From JALRHH01 sp964590315 (GTDB taxonomy: Bacteria > Patescibacteriota > Saccharimonadia > Saccharimonadales > JALRHH01), in assembly GCA_964590315.1 (NCBI GenBank), contig CAZPVS010000006.1, positions 1-46,526 on the forward strand: DNA of 46,526 nt. The letters run 5' to 3'. The notes under the pieces were generated by a model. It saw only the letters and a program-made list of their open reading frames with translations, was not told the DNA's origin and ran no database searches. Shown here in pieces: positions 15,139 to 22,541 of the stretch (positions are counted from its first letter, which is position 1; each line of letters starts with the position of its first letter). A program made the translations under genes and the position numbers.

Positions 15139-16233
15139 GTGTCCCTTCAAATAGGCATCGTGGGCTTACCGAACGTCGGCAAGTCAACCTTATTTAATGC
15201 ATTAACCGACAATAACATCTTGGCGGCCAACTATCCGTTTGCCACTATTGAGCCGAACACCGGTATTGTACCGATACCTGATGAACGACTGACCAAGCTG
15301 GCGGACATGTACCATAGCCAAAAGATCGTGCCTGCCACTGTGACATTTGTAGATATCGCCGGTTTAGTAGCAGGTGCGAGCAAGGGAGAAGGTCTCGGCA
15401 ACCAGTTCTTGAGCCATATCCGTAGTACCAACGCCATTGTGCAAGTGGTGCGCGCGTTTTCCGACAACAACGTCCAGCACGTTGACACTGAACATAATCC
15501 ACAAAAAGATATTGATGTCATCAATACAGAGCTGGTACTTGCCGATCTTCAGACGGTTGATAAGCGCCTCCCGCAAGTACAGAAGCTCGCCAAAGCCGAT
15601 GCCAAGATCCGACCGCTTGTAGCGTTGCTTGAAGATGTGAAAGCCACCCTGGACAGCGGCCAGCCACTGTTCCAAAAGGGCGACGAGTGGCGCGAACAGC
15701 ACGCCGAGGCACTCTACGACCTTCACTTACTGACCATGAAACCAGTTATATACTTGTTTAACGTCGACGAAGATGATCTCCATGATGATGCCCGCCAAGA
15801 AGAACTACGGGCGCTCGTCTCCCCTGCCCAAGTCTTATTTGTCTGCGCACAGTTAGAGAGTGAGCTGCGCGGGTTAGATGAAGCTGATCGGAATGAATTA
15901 CTTACGAGTTACGGGGTTAAGGAATCAGGGCTCGTACAACTCATTCATGCTGCCTACGCCACGCTTGGCTTACAGAGCTACCTGACCGCTGGAGAAAAAG
16001 AAGTCCGGGCCTGGACTATCCGCCAAGGAGCTACAGCACCACAGGCTGCAGGCGCTATACATACGGACTTCGAAAAAGGATTTATTGCAGCCCAGATTAT
16101 TAGCTACCCTGATCTTGTTACAGCCGGTTCGGAGACTGCAGCTAAAGCGGCAGGAAAGGTTGTTACAGCCGGAAAAGATTATGTCATGCAAGCCGATGAT
16201 ATCGTCGAGTTCCGATTTAACGTCAGTAAATAA
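15139..16233 (+). CDS. ychF: Ribosome-binding ATPase YchF (Obg/HflX-related)
   Basis: The 364-residue protein begins MSLQIGIVGLPNVGKSTLF (G1 loop of the OBG family), followed by NYPFATIEPN, the switch-II type VDIAGLVAGASKGEGLGNQF and the C-terminal TGS domain ending ..DIVEFRFNVSK. The NVDE in place of the usual NKxD explains ATP rather than GTP preference. YchF binds 70S ribosomes and is linked to stress and translational quality. The start is GTG 15139, since an in-frame stop lies just upstream; the Shine-Dalgarno sequence is weak. The divergent CIRCE element lies 43 nt upstream and could also affect this gene. It ends 1 nt from the convergent next gene. Confidence 0.95.
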   Translation: MSLQIGIVGLPNVGKSTLFNALTDNNILAANYPFATIEPNTGIVPIPDERLTKLADMYHSQKIVPATVTFVDIAGLVAGASKGEGLGNQFLSHIRSTNAIVQVVRAFSDNNVQHVDTEHNPQKDIDVINTELVLADLQTVDKRLPQVQKLAKADAKIRPLVALLEDVKATLDSGQPLFQKGDEWREQHAEALYDLHLLTMKPVIYLFNVDEDDLHDDARQEELRALVSPAQVLFVCAQLESELRGLDEADRNELLTSYGVKESGLVQLIHAAYATLGLQSYLTAGEKEVRAWTIRQGATAPQAAGAIHTDFEKGFIAAQIISYPDLVTAGSETAAKAAGKVVTAGKDYVMQADDIVEFRFNVSK

Positions 16234-16234
16234 C

Positions 16235-17167
16235 TTAGTTAGTTGTCGTATCGAGTATGTGTTGATGGATGCGTCCGGTCAGTTCTGCGATCTGCTTAAA
16301 CGATCCATCCTCTGAGAAAATACTCAAAACATAGCTGCCGGACTGATAACGCACAATACCGACATCGTGAACAAAACCATTGCTTGAGCCCGTCTTGGTA
16401 GCGGTCGTGCAGCCAGGACACCCGGCAGGGATGCCTTCGCGCCAGCGCTGTTCGCGAAGACTTTTGAGAACATTCTCCTTTGCATTGCGATTCAACATAT
16501 CACCATTGAGTTGTTCTAGGAACCGTGCGGTGTCAGCCGCAGTCGTACTGAGTTCACTTACCTTAAACTCAGTTGATGCATACCCTGCCTTGTTGAGTGT
16601 TTGCTGTGCTTTGCTCCAATTCAAGTACTTACCGACGGCTTCACCGCACTCGTTGTGTGATAGGCGAAGCATGAGATCGAGGCAAGTGCTAATGGCACGC
16701 GGTTGTCCATTGACGGACACCGTAATTTTCTGCTGATGCTCCAGCGGAATTTGATCAAATAATGGCTTCACTAAGAATAATTTATAGATACTGGCTGACC
16801 CAAACTGTCGATCAGGATTGAAGGCCGCATTGAATGAAGGGCCTTCCAAGCTTTTAATAACAATTCCCCAGTTCTGATCAGGATGTTCTGATACCCACTT
16901 GTCAATAACAGGCTGTATATCAACAATGTTCTCAGCAGTAGATTGGGCCAAGGGCGTTTGCGTTACTTTGGCAAGCTTTCCTGGGCCAGATGTCTGCGAC
17001 GCAAGGCTTTTGACATCAGTCCTAACCACCATATAGCCACTCACCGCCAATCCGGCCAGCGCAATCATAAGAAATGCAGCAAACGATTTGCCGAACCAGC
17101 CAACTCGCTTTTGATACCAATGGATAACGGGTGGTTGCTGATTAATAGAATAGTACGTCGTCGCCAT
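16235..17167 (-). CDS. Membrane-anchored serine hydrolase, class A beta-lactamase fold
   Basis: 310 residues: a cytoplasmic tail, a membrane helix at about 28-48, then an extracytoplasmic penicillin-recognising domain. Catalytic motifs are visible: S126-I-Y-K129 (SxxK), S170-H-N172 (SxN) and K258-T-G260 (KTG). The region before STTAADTARF has no convincing omega-loop ExxxN, the deacylating Glu of true class A beta-lactamases. A D,D-peptidase or other wall serine hydrolase is therefore more likely than antibiotic resistance. Its stop faces that of ychF with 1 nt between them. A GGCC/CCTGG hairpin lies just upstream of its start. Confidence 0.85.
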   Translation of the reverse strand: MATTYYSINQQPPVIHWYQKRVGWFGKSFAAFLMIALAGLAVSGYMVVRTDVKSLASQTSGPGKLAKVTQTPLAQSTAENIVDIQPVIDKWVSEHPDQNWGIVIKSLEGPSFNAAFNPDRQFGSASIYKLFLVKPLFDQIPLEHQQKITVSVNGQPRAISTCLDLMLRLSHNECGEAVGKYLNWSKAQQTLNKAGYASTEFKVSELSTTAADTARFLEQLNGDMLNRNAKENVLKSLREQRWREGIPAGCPGCTTATKTGSSNGFVHDVGIVRYQSGSYVLSIFSEDGSFKQIAELTGRIHQHILDTTTN

Positions 17168-17176
17168 ACGTCTTTA

Positions 17177-17207
17177 GGCCACTTCCTGGACAGGTAGCCC
17201 AGGGGCC
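17177..17207 (-). promoter_or_regulatory. Hairpin immediately upstream of the serine hydrolase gene
   Basis: GGCC-CCTGG pairs with CCAGG-(AAGT)-GGCC around a 9-nt loop, about 10 nt before the ATG at 17167. No U-tract follows on the minus strand, so it is not a terminator. It could affect translation of the downstream gene. The rest of 17168-17385 shows no gene. Confidence 0.3.
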
Positions 17208-17385
17208 ACGAAAAAACGTCGTTGCGATGCATGCCGTAGGATCATGCCTGTTTCCTTTTTTTGTTGTTTATTTACTCCAGAACGATAGAACACGCAGCTT
17301 TTTGCTACTTTTTTCTGTTCCAACCTTCAATGTTCTGTACACAGTTAGTGCTTATGCACACAATAGCGCCCTGGTCCCCTGGTTG

Positions 17386-18078
17386 TCAAGATGTTTCTGC
17401 GGATACGCTACGACCAGGCTCAGCACGCTCCCAGTTGAGTGTAATATTGCGCATAATCTTCAACACACCATCAACGCTCGGAATCGTATTGTCGTCATAG
17501 TAATGGTTGGTCCCCATATAATTTGGCTTCACGCTCAAACAACACAGTTCATCTGCCATTAGGTGCATTCTGTCGACGGCCGGAATGCTCGCTACGGGAG
17601 TCACGGCTACCATTTTCTTAATAGCAATAGTTTTCAAGAAGTCGGCACACAACTGCAATGAGAATCCCGTAGACAACCCATCGGACACAACAATGACGAC
17701 ACGGTGACGAAGTAGATTTTTATCTATTTCGCCATCTCTTCCTAAGAGCACGTGGAGGTCATGATTCGCTTCCATGCGCTTTTGATCGATATAGTTATGG
17801 TACTCCGTTGCAAGATCCTCTATCTCGCCAACGCTAAAATAATCATTGTAGGTGTACGTTCCTGTAGAGCTCAGCCCGGCAATGGCCTGCGTTTCTCCAG
17901 GCAAATAAATGTTCTTGACCAGGTATAGCACCATGTTCGCATGTAATCTCATGGCAATCTGGGCAGCCACAATACTTGATCCCTCGTCGAGAGCTAGTAC
18001 AACTATATTCTGAGCTTTATATTTTTCGAGCTGAGTCGCAATCTGCCGTCCAGCCTCAGCACGATTCTTGAAATACAT
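17386..18078 (-). CDS. Phosphoribosyltransferase-like protein (degenerate PRPP loop)
   Basis: 230 residues. The start FKNRAEAGRQIATQLEKY and IVVLALDEGSSIVAAQIAMRL follow the pattern of stand-alone type I PRTases (F-x-D/N-R-x-x-A-G-x-x-L-A ... VLALPRGGVPVA-x-xIA). The expected PRPP loop VxxVDDGxATG reads VVIVVSDGLSTGFSL: one acidic residue is replaced by Ser, and the usual Arg-Gly-Gly is Glu-Gly-Ser. The substrate cannot be named, and catalysis may be altered or lost. The ATG is preceded by TGC-TAAACT only 6 nt away and has no good Shine-Dalgarno sequence, so a leaderless mRNA is possible. Confidence 0.7.
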   Translation of the reverse strand: MYFKNRAEAGRQIATQLEKYKAQNIVVLALDEGSSIVAAQIAMRLHANMVLYLVKNIYLPGETQAIAGLSSTGTYTYNDYFSVGEIEDLATEYHNYIDQKRMEANHDLHVLLGRDGEIDKNLLRHRVVIVVSDGLSTGFSLQLCADFLKTIAIKKMVAVTPVASIPAVDRMHLMADELCCLSVKPNYMGTNHYYDDNTIPSVDGVLKIMRNITLNWERAEPGRSVSAETS

Positions 18079-18163
18079 ACCCGTAGTTTAGCACTAGCGC
18101 CATCTTACAAGCTACTTAATTCTCACGCTCATATGGAACAGTGCATGAAACACAAACAGCAAT

Positions 18164-18880
18164 CTACAGGGGCTTTAGTAGGTAGAAACGCTCTCTATTT
18201 CCTTTTGCCCCAGCAACAGCACTATCAGCCTTGTCCTGAATAACAAAACGGCTCCGTACCCATTGCTCAAAGTCCTGCAAGATATCCCGACGCATCCGAT
18301 CGTTCTTAATGACTCCCTTATGTTTTGCCTGATGCCCTGCCTCAAACTGTGGCTTCACCATGGCTACGATCTGGGTGGTGCTATGTGAGAGTCGAGCAAC
18401 AGTTGGCAGGATCTCCCGCAACGATATGAACGAAACGTCAATAACGACGATGTCTGCCGGTTTTGAGAGCGTCTGTATGTCTCGGATATCAGTCTGTTCA
18501 TGGAGTTCAATCAACGGGTTACCACGGAGGCTTGGGTGCAGCTGGTTCGTTCCCACATCGACGGCAATGACATATGCTGCACCATGCTGCAGGGAATAAT
18601 CAGTAAAACCGCCAGTGCTGGAACCCACATCGAGCACTACTTTATCCCGAAAATCCAACCTGAGCATCTGCGCTATAGAAGCAAGCTTTAACCCTGCTCG
18701 AGACACATACTGCTCGGTAGCTGTCAGTGTTATCACATCCGTTTCCGATACCATCGTCCCTGCTTTGGTGACCACTTTTTTGTTCACCAACACCTGGCCC
18801 AGCTTAATAAAGCTTTCAGCCTGGGAACGACTCGAGACCATACTACGGTGAACCATCGATTGATCGAGGCGTTCTTTCAT
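18164..18880 (-). CDS. tlyA: TlyA-family rRNA 2'-O-methyltransferase
   Basis: 238 residues: an S4 RNA-binding domain (about 1-60, RLDQSMVHRSMVSSRSQAES) and an FtsJ/RrmJ-like methyltransferase domain with SAM motif VVLDVGSSTGGFTDYSL and later VVIDVSFISLREILP. TlyA enzymes methylate ribose on 16S and/or 23S rRNA and set capreomycin sensitivity in mycobacteria; the older name is hemolysin A. Its ATG overlaps the stop of the 2H phosphoesterase gene (ATGA), so the two are coupled, in a group with efp upstream. The common theme is translation and RNA. Confidence 0.93.
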   Translation of the reverse strand: MKERLDQSMVHRSMVSSRSQAESFIKLGQVLVNKKVVTKAGTMVSETDVITLTATEQYVSRAGLKLASIAQMLRLDFRDKVVLDVGSSTGGFTDYSLQHGAAYVIAVDVGTNQLHPSLRGNPLIELHEQTDIRDIQTLSKPADIVVIDVSFISLREILPTVARLSHSTTQIVAMVKPQFEAGHQAKHKGVIKNDRMRRDILQDFEQWVRSRFVIQDKADSAVAGAKGNRERFYLLKPL

Positions 18881-19368
18881 GCAGACTGCTTTCTGAGGAG
18901 TAGTGTATCTACGATTTCACAATTCTGCTCATCCTGAAGTTGTACGAGTGTCACAGTTTCTACAGGAAACATATAGCCCGGATGAAGACGGTCAGAACCA
19001 TGATGCGTCACATGCGGTCTATATTCCCTGCGCAGCCACAGCTGAGAGGCAACAAAATGCGCACCGATGTCATCCAGTAGTTCGAGCAGCACATTATGCA
19101 AGAGTACAAATGGTTGTCTGTTGGCGATAAGACTTACAGGTGTATCATGCTGTGCGCCAAAAAACGTATCCTCACCTGTTTCGGCAATAAAACTCGTTTC
19201 TTGCGCAATAATGCTATGGAGACGGTGCTGTAGGTCGGTCACATTTTGTACCGTAAACCATGGCACAAGTGTCACATGCAGCGGCCACCCGAGGCGGGTT
19301 CGTTGAAACTGCCGTGGGGCATGAGCCGGATCAATCATCGCAACCAGAATACACGCGCCTGCTTGCAT
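18877..19368 (-). CDS. 2H phosphoesterase superfamily protein (2'-5' RNA ligase-like)
   Basis: About 163 residues from ATG 19368, which has GGAG five nt upstream. The in-frame extension to 19470 adds a Cys/Arg-rich segment unlike the family and is rejected as a start. Two HxT motifs are visible: LHVTLVPWF near the front and YRPHVTHHG about 95 residues later, the paired histidines of the LigT/CPDase (2H) fold. Such enzymes open or close 2',3'-cyclic or 2'-5' phosphodiester bonds in RNA; the actual substrate here is unknown. It is coupled to tlyA and 117 nt downstream of efp. Confidence 0.8.
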   Translation of the reverse strand: MQAGACILVAMIDPAHAPRQFQRTRLGWPLHVTLVPWFTVQNVTDLQHRLHSIIAQETSFIAETGEDTFFGAQHDTPVSLIANRQPFVLLHNVLLELLDDIGAHFVASQLWLRREYRPHVTHHGSDRLHPGYMFPVETVTLVQLQDEQNCEIVDTLLLRKQSA

Positions 19369-19485
19369 CATATCTCCGTCATAATTTCTGCGCCGAGCAC
19401 AAGGACACCAATAAGCACACTGAACGCTGCACGTCACGAAGTACTTCACGACCCCTGTATTGTTCACCACGAGCAGGCATACTGA

Positions 19486-20052
19486 CTAATCCTTTACCCG
19501 CTCCCGATATGCACCTGTCGCAGTATCAACCGAGATAAGGTCCCCGTCTTTAATAAATGCCGGCACTTTTACAGTAATACCGGTTTCTAGTTCAGCATCT
19601 TTTAGTACGTTACTCGTCGTATCGCCTTTGACGACATTTTCGGTGTAGGTTACTTTCAGTGGCACGTTCTTAGGCAGTTCAATGTTGATTACACGGCCGT
19701 CAAACAGCTGCGCCTGCACCCGGTCGCCCTCTTTCAAATAACCCTTTTGATCTGCCATGTCTTCAGCCGAAAGCTCGAACTGTTCATACGTTTCTTCATC
19801 CATGAAATGAAAGGCAGCGTCGTCCGAATACAAAAACTGTACATTTTTGTTTGTGATATCTGCGGCCTCGATAGATTCATTGCCTTTGAACGTTTTAGCC
19901 AAAACCTTGCCATCGATCAAGCTCTTGATTTTGACGTTCACAATTGAGCCACCCCGTCCCATTACTTTCTGGGAGTACTCAACGACTCGATACGGCGTAC
20001 CATCCATCTGAAAGACTTGCCCTTTTTTAAGATCAGTGACACCTAGTGCCAT
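19486..20052 (-). CDS. efp: Translation elongation factor P
   Basis: 188 residues with the three EF-P beta-barrels: KOW-like domain I (1-65), OB domain II (about 68-128) and the C-terminal OB domain (about 130-186, GDTTSNVLKDAELETGITVKVP). EF-P relieves ribosome stalling at polyproline. At the domain I loop that enters the peptidyl-transferase centre the sequence is QKVMGRGGSIVNVK, with Arg33 at the tip instead of the usual Lys and with the preceding Pro missing. AAGGAG lies five nt before the ATG. Confidence 0.95.
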   Translation of the reverse strand: MALGVTDLKKGQVFQMDGTPYRVVEYSQKVMGRGGSIVNVKIKSLIDGKVLAKTFKGNESIEAADITNKNVQFLYSDDAAFHFMDEETYEQFELSAEDMADQKGYLKEGDRVQAQLFDGRVINIELPKNVPLKVTYTENVVKGDTTSNVLKDAELETGITVKVPAFIKDGDLISVDTATGAYRERVKD

Positions 20053-20122
20053 ATATACTCCTTCATGCGTTTACTGTGGTCTACGTATTACCTATAGCAT
20101 ACCACCTCTGTTATCTTTGTGG

Positions 20123-20407
20123 CTAGAGCTTGGCTGCGGCACTGCGCAAACCTTCACAGGTGCCTTTCAACTGGTCACTGTGATGAAAATCCATGACTTC
20201 CCCGTCCACTCTATCGAGATTGCCGATAATAATCTTCAGCCGATTATCAATAGCCTCACGACTTTTCTTCTGCTTGAGGTCGGAAACTAACCCTTCCACC
20301 TGCTGCATAACCTGCCGAGCGTGTGCATCGTTTGGCTGGTCAAGGAAATCTTTTAGATTATTACGCAATTTCTCTGCCTGTCGTGTGCATTGATCATAAC
20401 TACTCAT
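20123..20407 (-). CDS. Small helical protein (unknown)
   Basis: 94 residues, almost all predicted helix, no membrane segment, with one Cys near each end (positions 7 and 84). Charged heptad-like pattern in LRNNLKDFLDQPNDAHARQV and LVSDLKQKKSREAIDNRLKI. No family is recognised. It is the last of four short, closely spaced minus-strand genes (20123-21243); 9 nt separate it from the preceding gene. Confidence 0.65.
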   Translation of the reverse strand: MSSYDQCTRQAEKLRNNLKDFLDQPNDAHARQVMQQVEGLVSDLKQKKSREAIDNRLKIIIGNLDRVDGEVMDFHHSDQLKGTCEGLRSAAAKL

Positions 20408-20416
20408 TGTCTGCTC

Positions 20417-20638
20417 CTAATCCCAATTACGTGATGGGCCACTCGATCGATACGGGGAAAACATGATGAACCCGAGCATCTGCTGAGAGGCAATTGCCCG
20501 TTCTTCATCTTCCTCGCTCAGTTTGTGCTGCGCTACTTCGATAGCAATGTGTGCTTCGTCTTCCGCCACCTCAAGTACGATCTCCTCATGCTCCACATTT
20601 AAGGGTGGTATACCCTGCTCCGGATCTCTGTGTATCAT
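20417..20638 (-). CDS. Small acidic protein (unknown)
   Basis: 73 residues, strongly acidic in the first two thirds (VEHEEIVLEVAEDEAHIAIE), ending in an aromatic, Ser/Arg-rich tail FMFSPYRSSGPSRNWD-like. No family is recognised. It is separated from its neighbours by 2 and 9 nt, so it is likely co-transcribed and possibly coupled. Confidence 0.6.
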   Translation of the reverse strand: MIHRDPEQGIPPLNVEHEEIVLEVAEDEAHIAIEVAQHKLSEEDEERAIASQQMLGFIMFSPYRSSGPSRNWD

Positions 20639-20640
20639 CG

Positions 20641-20967
20641 TTATATCAGCTTACCACTAATATACCCGATTTGTGCAGTCAGAAACGCCACGTCAACAGT
20701 ACCAAGTATGTACATCGGTTTCTCTGTCAGTGCTTTCTCTATCTGAAGTAATCGCCGACGGGCGTCCTGGGCATTCCGCACCTGATGCTCACGCGTCTCC
20801 GCCAGTTCATAATCCTGAATATCAAGCCGTGCATCAATTAAGCTATTTTTAAGCTGAGCAAGTTTGTGCTGCTCCTTCGTATCAAGTGTTGTGACATCAA
20901 GTATTGATATTAACCGTACGATATCGGCTTCAAGCTGCTTCATTAATAAAAAGGGCGATTCGCTCAT
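20641..20967 (-). CDS. Coiled-coil protein (unknown)
   Basis: 108 residues with a long coiled coil at about 5-85 (LKNSLIDARLDIQDYELAET and neighbours) and a hydrophobic C-terminal end (MYILGTVDVAFLTAQIGYIS) that could be a weak membrane-contact segment. No family is recognised. It starts 6 nt after the membrane protein gene and ends 2 nt before the acidic protein gene. Confidence 0.65.
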   Translation of the reverse strand: MSESPFLLMKQLEADIVRLISILDVTTLDTKEQHKLAQLKNSLIDARLDIQDYELAETREHQVRNAQDARRRLLQIEKALTEKPMYILGTVDVAFLTAQIGYISGKLI

Positions 20968-20973
20968 GAGGCC

Positions 20974-21237
20974 TTATGACTTACGGGCACGAAATTTTCT
21001 GTATTCGCGTCGAAAAACGATAGACACAAGCACCGCAGGTACGGCAAACATCGCTCCTATAAACCAGAAGATAACCAGTCCAATGATGCCTATGCCGTTA
21101 ACCTGTCCTCCGGGTCCAATTGTGTTTATCAACTCCCATAAAATACCCACACCCACAAGGGCAGCGAACAAGGCCGCCCCCCACAGTGGCAAACCAATAA
21201 TGGCCAATGCTATTAACTTGATAAGATGTGTATTCAT
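20974..21237 (-). CDS. Small two-helix membrane protein (unknown)
   Basis: About 87 residues from ATG 21237; an in-frame TTG at 21243 is also possible, and neither start has a strong Shine-Dalgarno sequence. Two hydrophobic helices (about 6-30, ALAIIGLPLWGAALFAALVG, and about 43-70, IGIIGLVIFWFIGAMFAVPA) are joined by a Gly/Pro-rich loop and followed by a very basic cytoplasmic tail (RREYRKFRARKS). No family is recognised. It is the first of the four small genes. Confidence 0.65.
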   Translation of the reverse strand: MNTHLIKLIALAIIGLPLWGAALFAALVGVGILWELINTIGPGGQVNGIGIIGLVIFWFIGAMFAVPAVLVSIVFRREYRKFRARKS

Positions 21238-21273
21238 GTACAATACAGCCTATCAAAACTTTTTGGATTGATA

Positions 21274-21747
21274 TTAGAAAGGGATGTCGTCGAGGTTGAT
21301 TGGCTCGTCACCAATGTCTTCTATGACGATGTCGTCTTTCTTTTTGCTTGCAGGGGCGCTCTGAGTCGTCTGGTCGTATTCACCGCCACCTCGGTTTGCG
21401 GTACCACCTTCACCGCCCGCACCACCAAGAAATGTTACGTCTTGTGCCACCACTTCTACCTTGCTTCGCTTCTGACCATCCTGCTCCCAGCTCCGGGACT
21501 GCAGGCGACCGTTGACAAGACAGGGACGGCCCTTCGTCAAATACTGTGAGACTCGTTCCCCTAATGGCCCCCATGCCACAACATCGATATAATCGGTCGC
21601 TTCGGTCCAGTTACCGTCAGCACCCTTATAGCTCCGATTCAACGCCAGGCTGAAGCTACACACTGACTGACCATTCGGGGTCTGCCGAAGCTCTGGATCT
21701 CGGGTTAAATTACCCATTAATATTACTTGGTTGAAACTACGTGCCAT
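21274..21747 (-). CDS. ssb: Single-stranded DNA-binding protein
   Basis: 157 residues: an OB fold at 1-110 (MARSFNQVILMGNLTRDPELR, then YIDVVAWGPLGERVSQYLTKG), a short Gly/Gln linker and the acidic C-terminal tip ending INLDDIPF, which recruits partner proteins of replication and repair. The ATG has AAGGAGG eight nt upstream. It lies downstream of rpsR but beyond a strong terminator, so it may be transcribed separately. In most bacteria ssb sits between rpsF and rpsR. Confidence 0.96.
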   Translation of the reverse strand: MARSFNQVILMGNLTRDPELRQTPNGQSVCSFSLALNRSYKGADGNWTEATDYIDVVAWGPLGERVSQYLTKGRPCLVNGRLQSRSWEQDGQKRSKVEVVAQDVTFLGGAGGEGGTANRGGGEYDQTTQSAPASKKKDDIVIEDIGDEPINLDDIPF

Positions 21748-21810
21748 GTGGCAGCCCTCCTTGTCATGGAACTATGTCCATTTAGTTTGTGTATATATTG
21801 TACCGTATAT

Positions 21811-21841
21811 AAAAAGAGCTCACTACTGCGAGCTCTTTTTT
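21811..21841. terminator. Bidirectional Rho-independent terminator between rpsR and ssb
   Basis: An 11-bp perfect stem AAAAAGAGCTC / GAGCTCTTTTT around an 8-nt loop, with T-runs on both strands. It closes the rpsF-rpsR unit 17 nt after the rpsR stop. Confidence 0.88.
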
Positions 21842-21857
21842 ACTACACTCTACCACT

Positions 21858-22061
21858 CTAGCCATTAGCAACGAATGGAAGTAGTGCGATGTGCCGGGCA
21901 CGCTTGATAGCGATAGCCAAGCGGCGCTGTTCGTGTTCTTTGAGACCGGTCTTTTTGCGAGACTCAATCTGACCGAACTGGTTTACATAGCGCTGTAAAG
22001 TCTTGAAATCTTTGTAGTCAAAATATGCCACATCTGTCTTATGCTTAAAAATCTTAGCCAT
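21858..22061 (-). CDS. rpsR: 30S ribosomal protein bS18
   Basis: 67 residues. YKDFKTLQRYVNQFGQIESR and KRARHIALLPFV are the S18 signature. S18 pairs with bS6 on the 30S platform. The Shine-Dalgarno sequence GAGG overlaps the rpsF stop region and only 2 nt separate the genes, so translation is coupled. The protein is at the short end of the family range. Confidence 0.97.
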   Translation of the reverse strand: MAKIFKHKTDVAYFDYKDFKTLQRYVNQFGQIESRKKTGLKEHEQRRLAIAIKRARHIALLPFVANG

Positions 22062-22063
22062 AA

Positions 22064-22447
22064 TTATTCCTCTGATTCTTCTTTATCATCGCTTGATTCA
22101 CCACGAGCAGCAGCCTTGGCAGCCTTTTCAGCCTTGGCAGCTTCTGCTTTTGCGATAGCCTTCAGGTCTGGCTTGGTGAGAAGATATCGGATAACTTCAT
22201 CAGTGATGTTCAGCGTAGCTTCGACCTTTTTCACGTTTTCGCCGGGTAGCTCAACAGTATAGAACACGTACACGGCATGTTCTTGTTTTTTAATAGGGTA
22301 CAGTAGCTTGCGCTTGCCCCAATTGTCAGTCGCGGTTACCGTCCCACCGTTATCGGTGAAAATCTTGGTAACGCGTTCTTCTGCCTTGGTCAAATCGACT
22401 TCTAGGTCAGGATGATAGAGTACAGCAACTTCGTACTGTGCAGTCAT
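22064..22447 (-). CDS. rpsF: 30S ribosomal protein bS6
   Basis: About 127 residues. The start is set at ATG 22447 (MTAQYEVAVLYHP) because AGGGAG lies 7 nt upstream; the longer reading from 22474 adds nine residues without a matching Shine-Dalgarno sequence. The ferredoxin-like S6 core ends near residue 95 (NITDEVIRYLLTK) and is followed by an Ala/Lys helix and an acidic tail. It is the first gene of the rpsF-rpsR unit. bL9, which often follows rpsR, is absent here. Confidence 0.96.
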   Translation of the reverse strand: MTAQYEVAVLYHPDLEVDLTKAEERVTKIFTDNGGTVTATDNWGKRKLLYPIKKQEHAVYVFYTVELPGENVKKVEATLNITDEVIRYLLTKPDLKAIAKAEAAKAEKAAKAAARGESSDDKEESEE

Positions 22448-22512
22448 AGACATACTCCCTTGGTTAATGCCCATGCACGATGATTGTCATGAGCTGAGTT
22501 GATAACGTGCCT

Positions 22513-22541
22513 ATTGTACTACAATTACCTCTGTTATGCAA
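22513..22541 (-). promoter_or_regulatory. rpsF-rpsR promoter
   Basis: On the minus strand TTGCAT (22536-22541) and TACAAT (22513-22518) are 17 nt apart. The -35 overlaps the stop codon of the upstream orphan gene. The predicted leader of about 60 nt contains a GCACG/CGTGC pairing. Confidence 0.8.

Noticed and set aside
17200..17290. Hairpin GCATG/CATGC followed by a T-rich stretch as a plus-strand terminator
   Set aside because: No plus-strand gene ends before it, the stem is 5 bp, and the T-run is distant.
18877..19470. Long form of the 2H phosphoesterase with a Cys/Arg-rich N-terminus
   Set aside because: The first 33 residues do not resemble the family and the start at 19368 has GGAG.
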